From assembly GCF_015689335.1 (NCBI RefSeq), contig NZ_CP065053.1, positions 4,340,001-4,404,000 of the forward strand: 64,000 nt of DNA. Direction: 5' to 3'. The first letter of the stretch is position 1; every line of letters starts with the position of its first letter. The notes under the pieces were generated by a model. It worked only from the letters and a program-made list of their open reading frames with translations, was not told the DNA's origin and did not search any database. Below are positions 53,648 to 61,958 of this stretch, piece after piece. The stretch comes from Massilia antarctica. Lineage in GTDB: Bacteria; Pseudomonadota; Gammaproteobacteria; Burkholderiales; Burkholderiaceae_D. The translations under genes and the position numbers were made by a program.

Positions 53648-53761
53648 CAAGTGAAATGATTGTTCTTTTTTATTTTTATGTTTAGTCATGGACCATAATT
53701 ATACGTGACAGCAATGCAAAGATGGCAAGACAATATGAAACGACTGTTGCGCGGGATACAA

Positions 53762-54427
53762 TTACAGGCCGCGTTCGAGCAGGGTCAGGGTCTGTCTCAG
53801 CGCTGCTTTCAGGCGGTACAGCTGGGCCGGACGATGGGCGCCGGCCGCTTCGAACTGGCCGTCGACCGGGTCGAGCATATCCATTTCGCTCATCTTGCGG
53901 CGGAAGCTGACCTTGTTCAGGGGCTCGCCCAGCAGCAGCTCATAGATGCGCTGCAGTTGCGGCAGGGTGAAGGTGTCGCCGGCCAGGAAGCAGGGCAGGG
54001 AGGAATACTGGCTTTTGTTGCGCAAGCGGTCCAGCGCCGTGGCGATCATCCCGTTGTGGTCAAATGGCAACGTTCCAAGCTGCGACAGGGGCACGATATG
54101 CACGGCGGCGTCCGCGCGCGCAGCCAGCAGCGCGTGCGGCACCAGCGCATAGTGGGCCACCGACACCGACCAGCCGCGCGGATCGCGTGCGGCGCCGGAA
54201 AAGGTGGCCAACTGCTCCAGGTAGGGCGCGACGATGGCGGTCTTGTCCTTGATGACGCGCATGGCCGCATCGTGGGCGCTCAGATCGTCTTCCGGATGCA
54301 CATAGCCGCCGGGAATGGCCAGGGCGCCCTGGAACGGGGCGTGTTCGCGCCGCAGCAGCACGGCCGCCAGTTCTTCGCCGACCAGGGTCAGCAGCACGAT
54401 ATCGACGGTGCAGATCACCGCGCTCAT
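53762..54427 (-). CDS. nrtR: NrtR-type Nudix-related transcriptional regulator of NAD metabolism
   Basis: The 221-residue protein has a Nudix fold (about 1-145: TVDIVLLTLVGEELAAVLLR, FQGALAIPGGYVHPEDDL) in which the catalytic Nudix box is degraded: AHDAAMRVIKDKTAI lacks the REUXEE glutamates. A C-terminal winged helix follows (FTLPQLQRIYELLLGEPLNK, VSFRRKMSEMDMLDP, RPAQLYRL). This is the NrtR architecture, in which ADP-ribose-type ligands release DNA. It is divergent from pncA and should repress the NAD salvage operon. ATG 54427 is taken; GTG 54436 would add three residues. Confidence 0.9.
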   Translation of the reverse strand: MSAVICTVDIVLLTLVGEELAAVLLRREHAPFQGALAIPGGYVHPEDDLSAHDAAMRVIKDKTAIVAPYLEQLATFSGAARDPRGWSVSVAHYALVPHALLAARADAAVHIVPLSQLGTLPFDHNGMIATALDRLRNKSQYSSLPCFLAGDTFTLPQLQRIYELLLGEPLNKVSFRRKMSEMDMLDPVDGQFEAAGAHRPAQLYRLKAALRQTLTLLERGL

Positions 54428-54529
54428 GCGCCGCACGCCGTCGCGCGGCCTTTAAAAATGCTCCAAATTAACTTCGAGCTCATGATTCCTCCCCTGATTG
54501 ATCGCACCCGTCATCGGACCAACAAATTA

Positions 54530-54570
54530 TTGCATAGTTAGTTGCAAAAGTAAATTAAGTGGCTTATGCT
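54530..54570 (+). promoter_or_regulatory. Promoter of the NAD salvage operon with overlapping dyad (candidate NrtR operator)
   Basis: TTGCAA (54542-54547) and TATGCT (54565-54570) are 17 bp apart and make a credible sigma-70 promoter. The -35 element is one arm of TTGCA-N7/8-TGCAA (54530-54547), an inverted repeat positioned to block polymerase. It lies in the 172-bp region shared with nrtR. Assignment to NrtR is from context. Confidence 0.6.
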
Positions 54571-54599
54571 TGTCGTACTGTACTCACAAGGACAAGGAA

Positions 54600-55469
54600 A
54601 TGAAACACAATCTCCACCTGCTCGTGATCGATCCGCAAAACGATTTCTGCGATTTGCCGGCCGACTATCTGGCGCCGCCCGCCGGCGCCAACGCGGCGCC
54701 GGCACCCGCGCTACCGGTGCCCGGAGCGCACGCCGACATGCTGCGCGTGGCGGACCTGATCCGCCGTGGGCGCGATGGCCTTGCCGCGATCAGCATCACG
54801 CTCGACTCGCATCACCGTTTCGACGTGGCGCACAGTTCCTTCTGGATGGATGCGGCGCAGGGCGCGATCGACCCGTTCACGCAAATCACGGCGGCGGACG
54901 TCAGGCAGGGCAAGTACCTGCCGCGCAAGGCGAGTGCGCTGGCGCGCGTGCTGGCCTATCTCGATGCGCTGGAGGCGGCCGGGCGCTACACCCTCATGGC
55001 CTGGCCGGTGCACTGCGAGATCGGTTCCTGGGGCCACAATGTGCACGCCGACGTGCGCGCCGCCTACAACGCCTGGGAAGACAGTGCGCTGGGCATGGTC
55101 AACAAGATCGGCAAGGGCAGCAATCCCTGGACCGAGCACTATTCGGCGGTGCAGGCCGAGGTGCCGGATGCGGATGACGACAGCACCCAGGTCAACCAGG
55201 CCTTCCTCGATCTCTTGCGCGGGTCCGACCAGGTGTATATCACCGGCGAAGCGGGCAGCCACTGTGTGCGCGCCACCACCGAGCATATCGTCGCCCACTG
55301 GGACCCGCGCCAGCTGTCGCAGCTGGTGCTGCTGACCGACTGCATGAGTCCCGTGACCGGCTTCGGCGCGCAGTACGACGACTTCGTGCGCGACATGCGC
55401 GCGCGCGGTCTGCGCATTGCGCAGGCGGCCGATATCGTGCCCGAACTACTTGCCAACGCGCGGCGCTGA
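54600..55469 (+). CDS. pncA: Nicotinamidase PncA
   Basis: ATG 54600 has AAGGA ten bases upstream. The 289-residue cysteine hydrolase has the catalytic Asp in LLVIDPQNDFCDL, SITLDSHHRFDVAHSSFW with metal-binding His, the Lys in GKYLPRKASALA, and the nucleophile Cys in GEAGSHCVRATTEHI. It deamidates nicotinamide to nicotinic acid, the first step of the salvage route encoded here. It is longer than E. coli PncA (about 213 residues) because of inserts near residues 25-40 and 185-200. Confidence 0.9.
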   Translation: MKHNLHLLVIDPQNDFCDLPADYLAPPAGANAAPAPALPVPGAHADMLRVADLIRRGRDGLAAISITLDSHHRFDVAHSSFWMDAAQGAIDPFTQITAADVRQGKYLPRKASALARVLAYLDALEAAGRYTLMAWPVHCEIGSWGHNVHADVRAAYNAWEDSALGMVNKIGKGSNPWTEHYSAVQAEVPDADDDSTQVNQAFLDLLRGSDQVYITGEAGSHCVRATTEHIVAHWDPRQLSQLVLLTDCMSPVTGFGAQYDDFVRDMRARGLRIAQAADIVPELLANARR

Positions 55470-55514
55470 GCCGGCCTTCTTCTTCTCTTTCTGACGCGTT
55501 CTTACGCGAACCAT

Positions 55515-56705
55515 ATGACCCCGATTGTCCACAGCCTGCTCGAAACCGACCTGTATAAGTTCACCATGTGGCAGGCCCTGTTGCACCGCCACCCGGCCGC
55601 CCAGGCCGAATATGCCTTCACCTGCCGCAACCAGCCCGCTTACCCGCTGGCGGAACTGAAGGCCGACGTGGAACGCGAACTCGATCATCTGTGTTCGCTC
55701 TCGTTCACGGCCGAGGAAGTAGCCTACCTGCGCGGCCTGCGCTTCATCAAGAGCGACTTCGCCGATTTCCTGACCGTGTTCCGCTTCCAGCGCCACTTCC
55801 TGAGCGTGGAAACCGATGGTGACGAGCTGCGCATCCGCGCCACCGGGCCGCAGGTGCACGTGATGGGCTTTGAAATCTACGTCCTGTACATCGTCAACGA
55901 GCTGTATTTCCGCCGTTTCGACCAGGCCGCCGCGCTGGCCGAGGGGCGCAAGCGCCTGCAGGCCAAGATCGCCCTGCTGCGCGAGCTGGCCAGCGAGCCG
56001 GCCAGGCGTCACCCGTTCGAGTTTTTCGACTTCGGTGTGCGCCGCCGTTTTTCCGGCGCCTGGCACGAGGAAGTCGTCGCCACCCTGGCGCGCGAAGTAC
56101 CGGCGTACTTCAAGGGCACCTCGAATGTATACTTCGCCATGAAGTACAAGCTGGTGCCGATCGGGACCATGGCCCACGAATACCTGCAAAGCTTCCAGTC
56201 CTTCGGCGTGCGCCTGCGCGACTTCCAGAAGGCCGCTCTGGAAGACTGGGTGCAGGAATACCGGGGCGACCTGGGTACCGCGCTGACCGACGTGGTGGGC
56301 ATGGATGCGTTCCTGGGCGACTTCGACCTGTATTTCGCCAAGCTGTTCGACGGCTTGCGCCACGATTCGGGCGATCCGGTGGAGTGGGGCGAAAAGGCGC
56401 TGGCGCACTACGCCAAACTGCGCCTCGACGCCCACACGCGCCGTCTGGTGTTTTCCGACGGCCTCGATCTGCCAACCGCGTTTTCGCTGTACCGCCACTT
56501 TGCCGACCGCACCATGACCGGTTTCGGCATCGGCACCAATCTGTCGAACGATGTCGGCCTCACCCCGCTCAATATCGTGATGAAGCTGATATCGTGCAAC
56601 GGCCAGCCGGTGGCCAAGCTGTCCGACTCGAAAGGCAAGACCTTGTGCAAGGACGAGACCTTCCTGGCGTATCTGCGCCAGGTGTTCAATCACCCCGCTC
56701 AGTGA
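55515..56705 (+). CDS. pncB: Nicotinate phosphoribosyltransferase PncB
   Basis: The 396-residue protein is full length with [20 protein letters not shown] at the start, [34 protein letters not shown] and the phosphorylatable histidine in [16 protein letters not shown]-binding residues lie in [13 protein letters not shown]. It converts nicotinate to nicotinate mononucleotide. It is 45 bp after pncA. Confidence 0.95.
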   Translation: MTPIVHSLLETDLYKFTMWQALLHRHPAAQAEYAFTCRNQPAYPLAELKADVERELDHLCSLSFTAEEVAYLRGLRFIKSDFADFLTVFRFQRHFLSVETDGDELRIRATGPQVHVMGFEIYVLYIVNELYFRRFDQAAALAEGRKRLQAKIALLRELASEPARRHPFEFFDFGVRRRFSGAWHEEVVATLAREVPAYFKGTSNVYFAMKYKLVPIGTMAHEYLQSFQSFGVRLRDFQKAALEDWVQEYRGDLGTALTDVVGMDAFLGDFDLYFAKLFDGLRHDSGDPVEWGEKALAHYAKLRLDAHTRRLVFSDGLDLPTAFSLYRHFADRTMTGFGIGTNLSNDVGLTPLNIVMKLISCNGQPVAKLSDSKGKTLCKDETFLAYLRQVFNHPAQ

Positions 56706-56721
56706 GAACCGAAAGAATCCG

Positions 56722-58419
56722 ATGCTGAAAATCGCCATCGCCCAATTGAATCCGACCGTCGGCGATATCGACGGCAACAGTAGCGCCATCATCGCGGCCA
56801 TGCGCCGCGCCGCCGGGCAGGGCGCCGACCTGGCCGTGTTCACCGAACTGGCCCTGTGCGGCTACTATCCGGGCGACCTGCTGGAAGAAGCGGCCTTCCT
56901 CGCCCGCATGCAGGCGGGCCTGGAGCGCTTGCTGGAAGCCTCGCGCGGCTTGCCCGGACTGGTCTCGGTGGTGGGCGCCGTGCGCGCCAACGACGGCCCC
57001 GGCAAACCCCTGTTCAACGCCTTGCTGGCGATCCGCGATGGCGTCATCGTCGCCGAATACTACAAGCAGCTGCTGCCGACCTATGGCGTGTTCGACGACC
57101 GCCGCCACTTCGAACCGGGTCCGGAAGGCGCCTGTGTATTGCAGGTCGGCGCGCACCGCATCGGTTTTTTGATCTGCGAAGATGGCTGGAACAACGAAGG
57201 GCGCGACTACAAGGTCAACCCGTTCACGGCGTTGCGCGAGGCGCGGCCCGATCTGGTGGTGAGCATCAACGCCAGCCCGTCCGATATCGGCAAGCGCGAA
57301 CTGCGCCACAAGCTGTTTGGCACCGCCTCGGTCCATAACGAACTGCCGATCCTGTACGTGAACCAGGTCGGCGGCCAGGACCAGCTGGTGTACGACGGCG
57401 CTTCGTTTGCCGTCTCGCCGTCGCAGGGCATCGCCTTCGAGGCGCAACGCTTCAGCGAGGATTTCCAGGTCATCGGCTTCGCGCAAGGCCGCTTCAGCGC
57501 GGCCGATGGCTTCGCGCTCGCCGCGCCCGGCGCCGATGGCTTGCCGGTGGCCGAATTCACGCGTCGCCAGATCGTGCTCGGCTTGCAGGACTATGCGCGC
57601 CGCTGCGGCTTTAGCAAAGTCGTTGTCGGTTCTTCGGGCGGCATCGATTCGGCTTTGACCCTGGCGCTGGCGGTCGACGCGCTGGGTCCGGAGAATGTGA
57701 TCGCGGTGACCATGCCGTCGGCGTTTTCGAGCGAAGGTTCGGTCAGCGATTCGGTCGCGCTGTGCGACAACCTGGGCATCACCCTGTACACGCACCCGAT
57801 ACTCGATCTGGTGAAGCAGTACAGCACCGGTTTCGAGGGCGCGTTCGATCGCCCGCTGCAAGGTCTGCCGCTGGAAAACCTGCAGGCGCGCGTGCGCGGC
57901 ACGATCCTGATGGCGTATTCGAACCAATCCGGCACCTTGCTGCTCACCACCGGCAACAAGAGCGAAATCTCGGTCGGCTACTGCACCCTGTATGGCGACA
58001 CCAACGGCGGCCTTGGCCTGATCGGCGACCTGTATAAAACCGAAGTCTACGCCCTGTCGCGCCACGTCAACGAACGCGCCGGGCGCGAGCTGATTCCTGC
58101 GGCGGTACTGACCAAGCCGCCATCTGCCGAACTGGCGCCGGGCCAGCAGGATACCGACAGCCTGCCCGCGTACGAGGTGCTCGACGAAATCCTGAAATGG
58201 CACATCGAAGGGCGTCGCCTGCCTGTCGCCGAAGCGGCGCTCGCCGAGCGCTTCGTCGCCGATCTGCTGGCCGGGGCCGATGGCGCGGCGCTGGTCGAAC
58301 GCATCCACCGCATGGTTGCGCGTAACGAATACAAGCGGCGCCAGGCGCCTCCGATTATCCGGGTGCGTTCGCGCGCCTTTGGCAGCGGCCGTCAATTGCC
58401 GATTGCCGCTCACTATTGA
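56722..58419 (+). CDS. nadE: Glutamine-dependent NAD+ synthase NadE
   Basis: The 565-residue enzyme has an N-terminal nitrilase-type glutaminase domain with the Glu-Lys-Cys triad (FTELALCGYYP, YYKQLLPTYG, LICEDGW) and a C-terminal synthetase domain with the PP-loop SSGGIDSALTLALAVDALG and TTGNKSEISVGYCTLYGD. It amidates nicotinate adenine dinucleotide to NAD+ using glutamine. It follows pncB by 16 bp. Confidence 0.96.
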   Translation: MLKIAIAQLNPTVGDIDGNSSAIIAAMRRAAGQGADLAVFTELALCGYYPGDLLEEAAFLARMQAGLERLLEASRGLPGLVSVVGAVRANDGPGKPLFNALLAIRDGVIVAEYYKQLLPTYGVFDDRRHFEPGPEGACVLQVGAHRIGFLICEDGWNNEGRDYKVNPFTALREARPDLVVSINASPSDIGKRELRHKLFGTASVHNELPILYVNQVGGQDQLVYDGASFAVSPSQGIAFEAQRFSEDFQVIGFAQGRFSAADGFALAAPGADGLPVAEFTRRQIVLGLQDYARRCGFSKVVVGSSGGIDSALTLALAVDALGPENVIAVTMPSAFSSEGSVSDSVALCDNLGITLYTHPILDLVKQYSTGFEGAFDRPLQGLPLENLQARVRGTILMAYSNQSGTLLLTTGNKSEISVGYCTLYGDTNGGLGLIGDLYKTEVYALSRHVNERAGRELIPAAVLTKPPSAELAPGQQDTDSLPAYEVLDEILKWHIEGRRLPVAEAALAERFVADLLAGADGAALVERIHRMVARNEYKRRQAPPIIRVRSRAFGSGRQLPIAAHY

Positions 58420-58424
58420 TCACC

Positions 58425-59483
58425 ATGAACGCACAAATCAACGAAAATTCAAGCGACGTCGCCGTTCTGATCGGCCGCTTCCAGCCTTTCCACCGCGGGC
58501 ACGTCGTGCTGCTGCAGCGCGCCCTGGTCAGCGCTCCGCACGTGGTGCTAGTGCTGGGCTCCTCGTTCCAGGCCCGCAACGCGAAAAATCCATTCACCTG
58601 GGAAGAGCGCGCCGCGATGATCGGCGCCACCCTGAGCGAGGAAGAGCGCGCACGGGTCAGTTTTGTCGCGGTGCGCGACTACTACGACGACACCCTGTGG
58701 GCGGCGGCGGTGCGCAAGGCGGTCGCGCAAAGCGCGCCGGACGCGGTGCACGTGGCCCTGGTGGGGCACTTCAAGGATGCATCGAGCTATTACCTGAATC
58801 ATTTCCCGAAATGGGAAAACATCGTCGTCGAATCGGAACGGGCCGTCGACGCCACCTGCGTGCGGCGCGTATTCTTCGAGGCCGAAGACCTGGAGATTTC
58901 GCTCAGCGTGTTGGACGACATGGTGCCGCGCGCGGTGCGCCAGTACCTGAAAGCCTGGGCGCTGCTGCCGCACTACGGCGCGTTGGTGGAAGAGCACCGC
59001 CGCATCGTGGCCTACAAAACGGCCTGGAAAAGCGCGCCGTACGCGCCCATCTTCACCACCGCCGACGCGGTGGTGGTCAGCGGCGGCAATGTGCTGCTGA
59101 TCCGGCGCGGCGGCTATCCGGGAAAAGGGCAGTGGGCCGTGCCCGGCGGCTTTGTCGAACAGCGCGAGCGCCTGCTGCACGCCGCCATTCGCGAGCTGGC
59201 CGAGGAAACCAAGCTGGCGCTGCTCGGCTCCACGCTCGAAGGCATGCTGGTCGACGTCAAGGTGTTCGACCATCCCGACCGCAGCCAGCGTGGCCGCACC
59301 ATCACCCACGCCCACTTCTTCGACCTGCAAACCGAGAACCTGCCGCCGGTGGAAGCGTCGGACGACGCCTCGCACGCCGCCTGGATTCCCATTGTGGAGC
59401 TGGCGGGCATGGAAGACCAGTTCTTCGAGGACCACTTCCACATTCTCGACTCGTTCCTGTCGCTGAGCGAGGAGCCGTCATGA
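58425..59483 (+). CDS. nadM: Bifunctional NMN adenylyltransferase / Nudix hydrolase
   Basis: The 352-residue fusion starts with a nucleotidyltransferase domain (VLIGRFQPFHRGHVVLLQRA, with the HxGH-type motif) of the NadM class and ends with a Nudix domain (GGFVEQRERLLHAAIRELAEET, an intact Nudix box at about 243-264). The first makes NAD or its deamido form; the second, in characterised homologues, hydrolyses ADP-ribose. ATG 58425 is preferred to a TTG three codons earlier. It overlaps the next gene by 4 bp. Confidence 0.94.
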   Translation: MNAQINENSSDVAVLIGRFQPFHRGHVVLLQRALVSAPHVVLVLGSSFQARNAKNPFTWEERAAMIGATLSEEERARVSFVAVRDYYDDTLWAAAVRKAVAQSAPDAVHVALVGHFKDASSYYLNHFPKWENIVVESERAVDATCVRRVFFEAEDLEISLSVLDDMVPRAVRQYLKAWALLPHYGALVEEHRRIVAYKTAWKSAPYAPIFTTADAVVVSGGNVLLIRRGGYPGKGQWAVPGGFVEQRERLLHAAIRELAEETKLALLGSTLEGMLVDVKVFDHPDRSQRGRTITHAHFFDLQTENLPPVEASDDASHAAWIPIVELAGMEDQFFEDHFHILDSFLSLSEEPS

Positions 59484-60406
59484 CCGGCACGCGCGACCGT
59501 TATCGCGGCAGCTTGCTGGGGCTGGCCTGCGGCGACGCCGTCGGCACCACCGTGGAGTTTTCTCCGCGCGGCTCGTTCGCTCCGGTGACCGACATGAGTG
59601 GCGGCGGCCCTTTCAGGCTCAAGGCGGGCCAGTGGACCGACGACACCTCGATGGCGCTGTGCCTGGCCGAGAGCTTCCTGGTCAAGGGCGTCTTCGATGC
59701 GGCTGACCAGATCAACCGCTACCGCAATTGGTGGCAGCGGGGCTACCTCAGTTCGACCGGCGCCTGTTTCGACATCGGCATGACGGTGCAGGATGCCCTG
59801 TCGCGCTATGCCGTCACCGGCAATCCGTTCAGCGGTTCGACCAACCCGCGCAGCGCCGGCAACGGCTCGCTGATGCGGCTCGTGCCGGCGGTACTGTTTG
59901 CCTATCCGGACCGCGCGCGCGTGCTCCAGCATGCCGCCGACAGCTCGCGCACCACGCGTGGCGCACCGGAAGCGGTGCAGGCCTGCCAGCTGTTTGCGGG
60001 GATCTTGAGCGCGGCGCTCGACGGCCAGCAAAAAAGCGCGCTGCTGGCCAGCGCCGGCTTCATGCCGACCGAGCCGAAACTGGCGGCGATAGCAAGCGGC
60101 GCGTTTCTCGACAAGGCCGACGGCCAGATCCAGGGCACCGGCTACGCCGTCGATTCGCTGGAAGCGGCGCTGTGGTGCTTCTTTCATACCGACAGCTACG
60201 AAGCGGCCGTGCTGCGTGCGACCAACCTGGGCGACGACGCCGACACCACGGCCGCCATCACCGGCCAGATCGCCGGCGCCTGGTACGGCGTGGACGCTAT
60301 TCCGGCACGCTGGCTTGAGCAAATCACCATGCGCGCGGAGATCGACGACATGGCTTGCCGCCTGTTCGACCGTTTTCATGAAGCGAATCGCGAGACCATG
60401 GCGTGA
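59480..60406 (+). CDS. ADP-ribosylglycohydrolase family protein
   Basis: The 308-residue protein has the ARH/DraG fold with metal ligands in WTDDTSMALCLAES and NLGDDADTTAAITGQIAGAW, and the GLACGDAVGTTVEF opening. It removes ADP-ribose from a modified protein or small molecule. Its place within the NAD operon, with 4-bp overlaps on both sides, suggests it recycles ADP-ribose moieties, feeding the Nudix half of the upstream protein. The exact substrate is unknown. Confidence 0.92.
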   Translation: MTGTRDRYRGSLLGLACGDAVGTTVEFSPRGSFAPVTDMSGGGPFRLKAGQWTDDTSMALCLAESFLVKGVFDAADQINRYRNWWQRGYLSSTGACFDIGMTVQDALSRYAVTGNPFSGSTNPRSAGNGSLMRLVPAVLFAYPDRARVLQHAADSSRTTRGAPEAVQACQLFAGILSAALDGQQKSALLASAGFMPTEPKLAAIASGAFLDKADGQIQGTGYAVDSLEAALWCFFHTDSYEAAVLRATNLGDDADTTAAITGQIAGAWYGVDAIPARWLEQITMRAEIDDMACRLFDRFHEANRETMA

Positions 60407-60966
60407 TCGGCGCCCTTGAAATCGCGGCCAACGCGGGGGCCACCGCCGCCATCCTGCTGGCCGGGCGCAACAACGTGCACACATGGTGGACCGGCATCGT
60501 CGGCTGCGCCCTGTTCGGCGTGCTGTTCTACCAGTCGAATCTGTATGCCGACGTGGCGCTGCAAGGCTTTTTCGTCGTATCGAGCGTGGCGGGATGGGTG
60601 CAGTGGCGCCGCGGCCGGGCGGGCAGCGAGCTGCCGATCAGCCACGCGAAGATCGGCGCAGTGGCCTGGATCGTTCCGGCCGGCGTGGCGGCGACCGCTG
60701 CCTACGGCGCGCTGCTGCATCACTACACCAACGCGTACGCACCATTCATCGATTCCGCCGTGCTGGTGTTCAGCGTCGTGGCACAACTGCTGCTGATGCA
60801 GCGCAAAGTCGAAAACTGGGCGTTCTGGATTCTGGTGAACACGGTCGCGGTGCCGCTGTACGCCAGCCGCGGCCTGTACCTGACCGCGTTCCTGTACGCC
60901 TGCTACTGGGTCAACGCGATCGTGTCGTGGCTGTGGTGGCGCCGGCTGGCGCGCCAGGGCGCATGA
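60403..60966 (+). CDS. pnuC: Nicotinamide riboside/NMN transporter PnuC
   Basis: GTG 60403 overlaps the previous stop. The 187-residue membrane protein has about seven hydrophobic helices and the PnuC hallmarks NVHTWWTGIVGCALFGVLFY, then ENWAFWILVNTVAVPLY and ACYWVNAIVSWLWW. PnuC imports nicotinamide riboside by facilitated diffusion, trapped by the downstream NadR-type kinase. It overlaps the next gene by 4 bp. Confidence 0.95.
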   Translation: MIGALEIAANAGATAAILLAGRNNVHTWWTGIVGCALFGVLFYQSNLYADVALQGFFVVSSVAGWVQWRRGRAGSELPISHAKIGAVAWIVPAGVAATAAYGALLHHYTNAYAPFIDSAVLVFSVVAQLLLMQRKVENWAFWILVNTVAVPLYASRGLYLTAFLYACYWVNAIVSWLWWRRLARQGA

Positions 60967-61958
60967 ACGCCGCAGCCAGGCAGTGGCGCCGCGGCCTCGT
61001 GGTCGGCAAGTTCTGTCCACTGCACCGCGGCCACATGCTGGTGATCGATAGCGCGCTGGCCGCCTGCGATGAAGTCATCGTCATCAGCTACACCAAGCCG
61101 GAGTTCGCCGGCTGCGGCAGGGCGCTGCGCGAGGCGTGGCTGCGGGCGCTGTACCCGCAGGTGCGCGTGCCCCATAACGACGCGCCCGACGCGCAGCAGC
61201 GCGACTTTTGCGGCTGGCTGTGCCTCGACGTGCTCGGCGTGACGGTCGATGCCGTGTTCACCAGCGAGGATTACGGCGACGGTTTCGCGCGCGCCTTGAG
61301 CGCGTATTTCGCCGCGCGGCGCGGGCCCGGCGCCGCCGTCAAGCACGTGTGTGTGGACCGCGCGCGTGCGCAGGTAGCGGTGTCCGGCACGGCGATCCGC
61401 GCGGATCCGCACGCCATGCGCGCGTTGATGCATCCGCTGGTGTACGCCAGTTTCGTGCGCAAGGTGTGCCTGCTCGGCGGCGAGTCGAGCGGCAAAACCA
61501 CCCTGGCCGCAGCCCTGGCACTGGAGTTGAACAGCGTCTGGGCGCCGGAGTTCGGCCGCGAACTGTGGATCGAGAAGGATGGCGCGCTGGTGTTCGCCGA
61601 CATGCTGGCGATCGGCCGTACCCAGCTCGCCCGCGAACAGGCGCTGCTGCCGCACGCCACGCGCTGGCTGGTGTGCGATACGTCCCCGCTGACCACCCTG
61701 TTCTACAGCGATGCGATGTTCGGCCACGCCGACCCCGCCCTGCGCGAACTGGCCGCGCAGCCGTACGACTCTACCTTGCTGTGCGCGCCCGACTTTGCAT
61801 TCGTGCAGGATGGCACGCGCCGGGACGAGGGCTTTCGCCAGCGCCAGCATGCCTGGTATGTGGCCGAGCTGACCCGGCGCGGCCTGCCTTTCACGCTCGT
61901 GCAAGGCACGCCGGAACAGCGCCTGGCGCAAGCCTGCGCGCGGCTCGCCGCTACTTAG
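60963..61958 (+). CDS. nadR: NadR-like bifunctional NMN adenylyltransferase / nicotinamide riboside kinase
   Basis: The 331-residue protein has an adenylyltransferase domain (LVVGKFCPLHRGHMLVIDSA, and the VSGTAIRADP nucleotide motif) and a C-terminal kinase domain with a P-loop LLGGESSGKTTLAAALA. It lacks the N-terminal helix-turn-helix of enterobacterial NadR, so regulation is left to NrtR. It phosphorylates imported nicotinamide riboside and adenylates NMN, completing a second route to NAD. It is the last gene of the operon and overlaps the convergent hydrolase by 8 bp. Confidence 0.93.
   Translation: MNAAARQWRRGLVVGKFCPLHRGHMLVIDSALAACDEVIVISYTKPEFAGCGRALREAWLRALYPQVRVPHNDAPDAQQRDFCGWLCLDVLGVTVDAVFTSEDYGDGFARALSAYFAARRGPGAAVKHVCVDRARAQVAVSGTAIRADPHAMRALMHPLVYASFVRKVCLLGGESSGKTTLAAALALELNSVWAPEFGRELWIEKDGALVFADMLAIGRTQLAREQALLPHATRWLVCDTSPLTTLFYSDAMFGHADPALRELAAQPYDSTLLCAPDFAFVQDGTRRDEGFRQRQHAWYVAELTRRGLPFTLVQGTPEQRLAQACARLAAT

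Noticed and set aside
53762..54427. Active Nudix hydrolase rather than a regulator
   Set aside because: The Nudix box glutamates are missing and the C-terminus is the NrtR winged helix; position next to NAD genes agrees.
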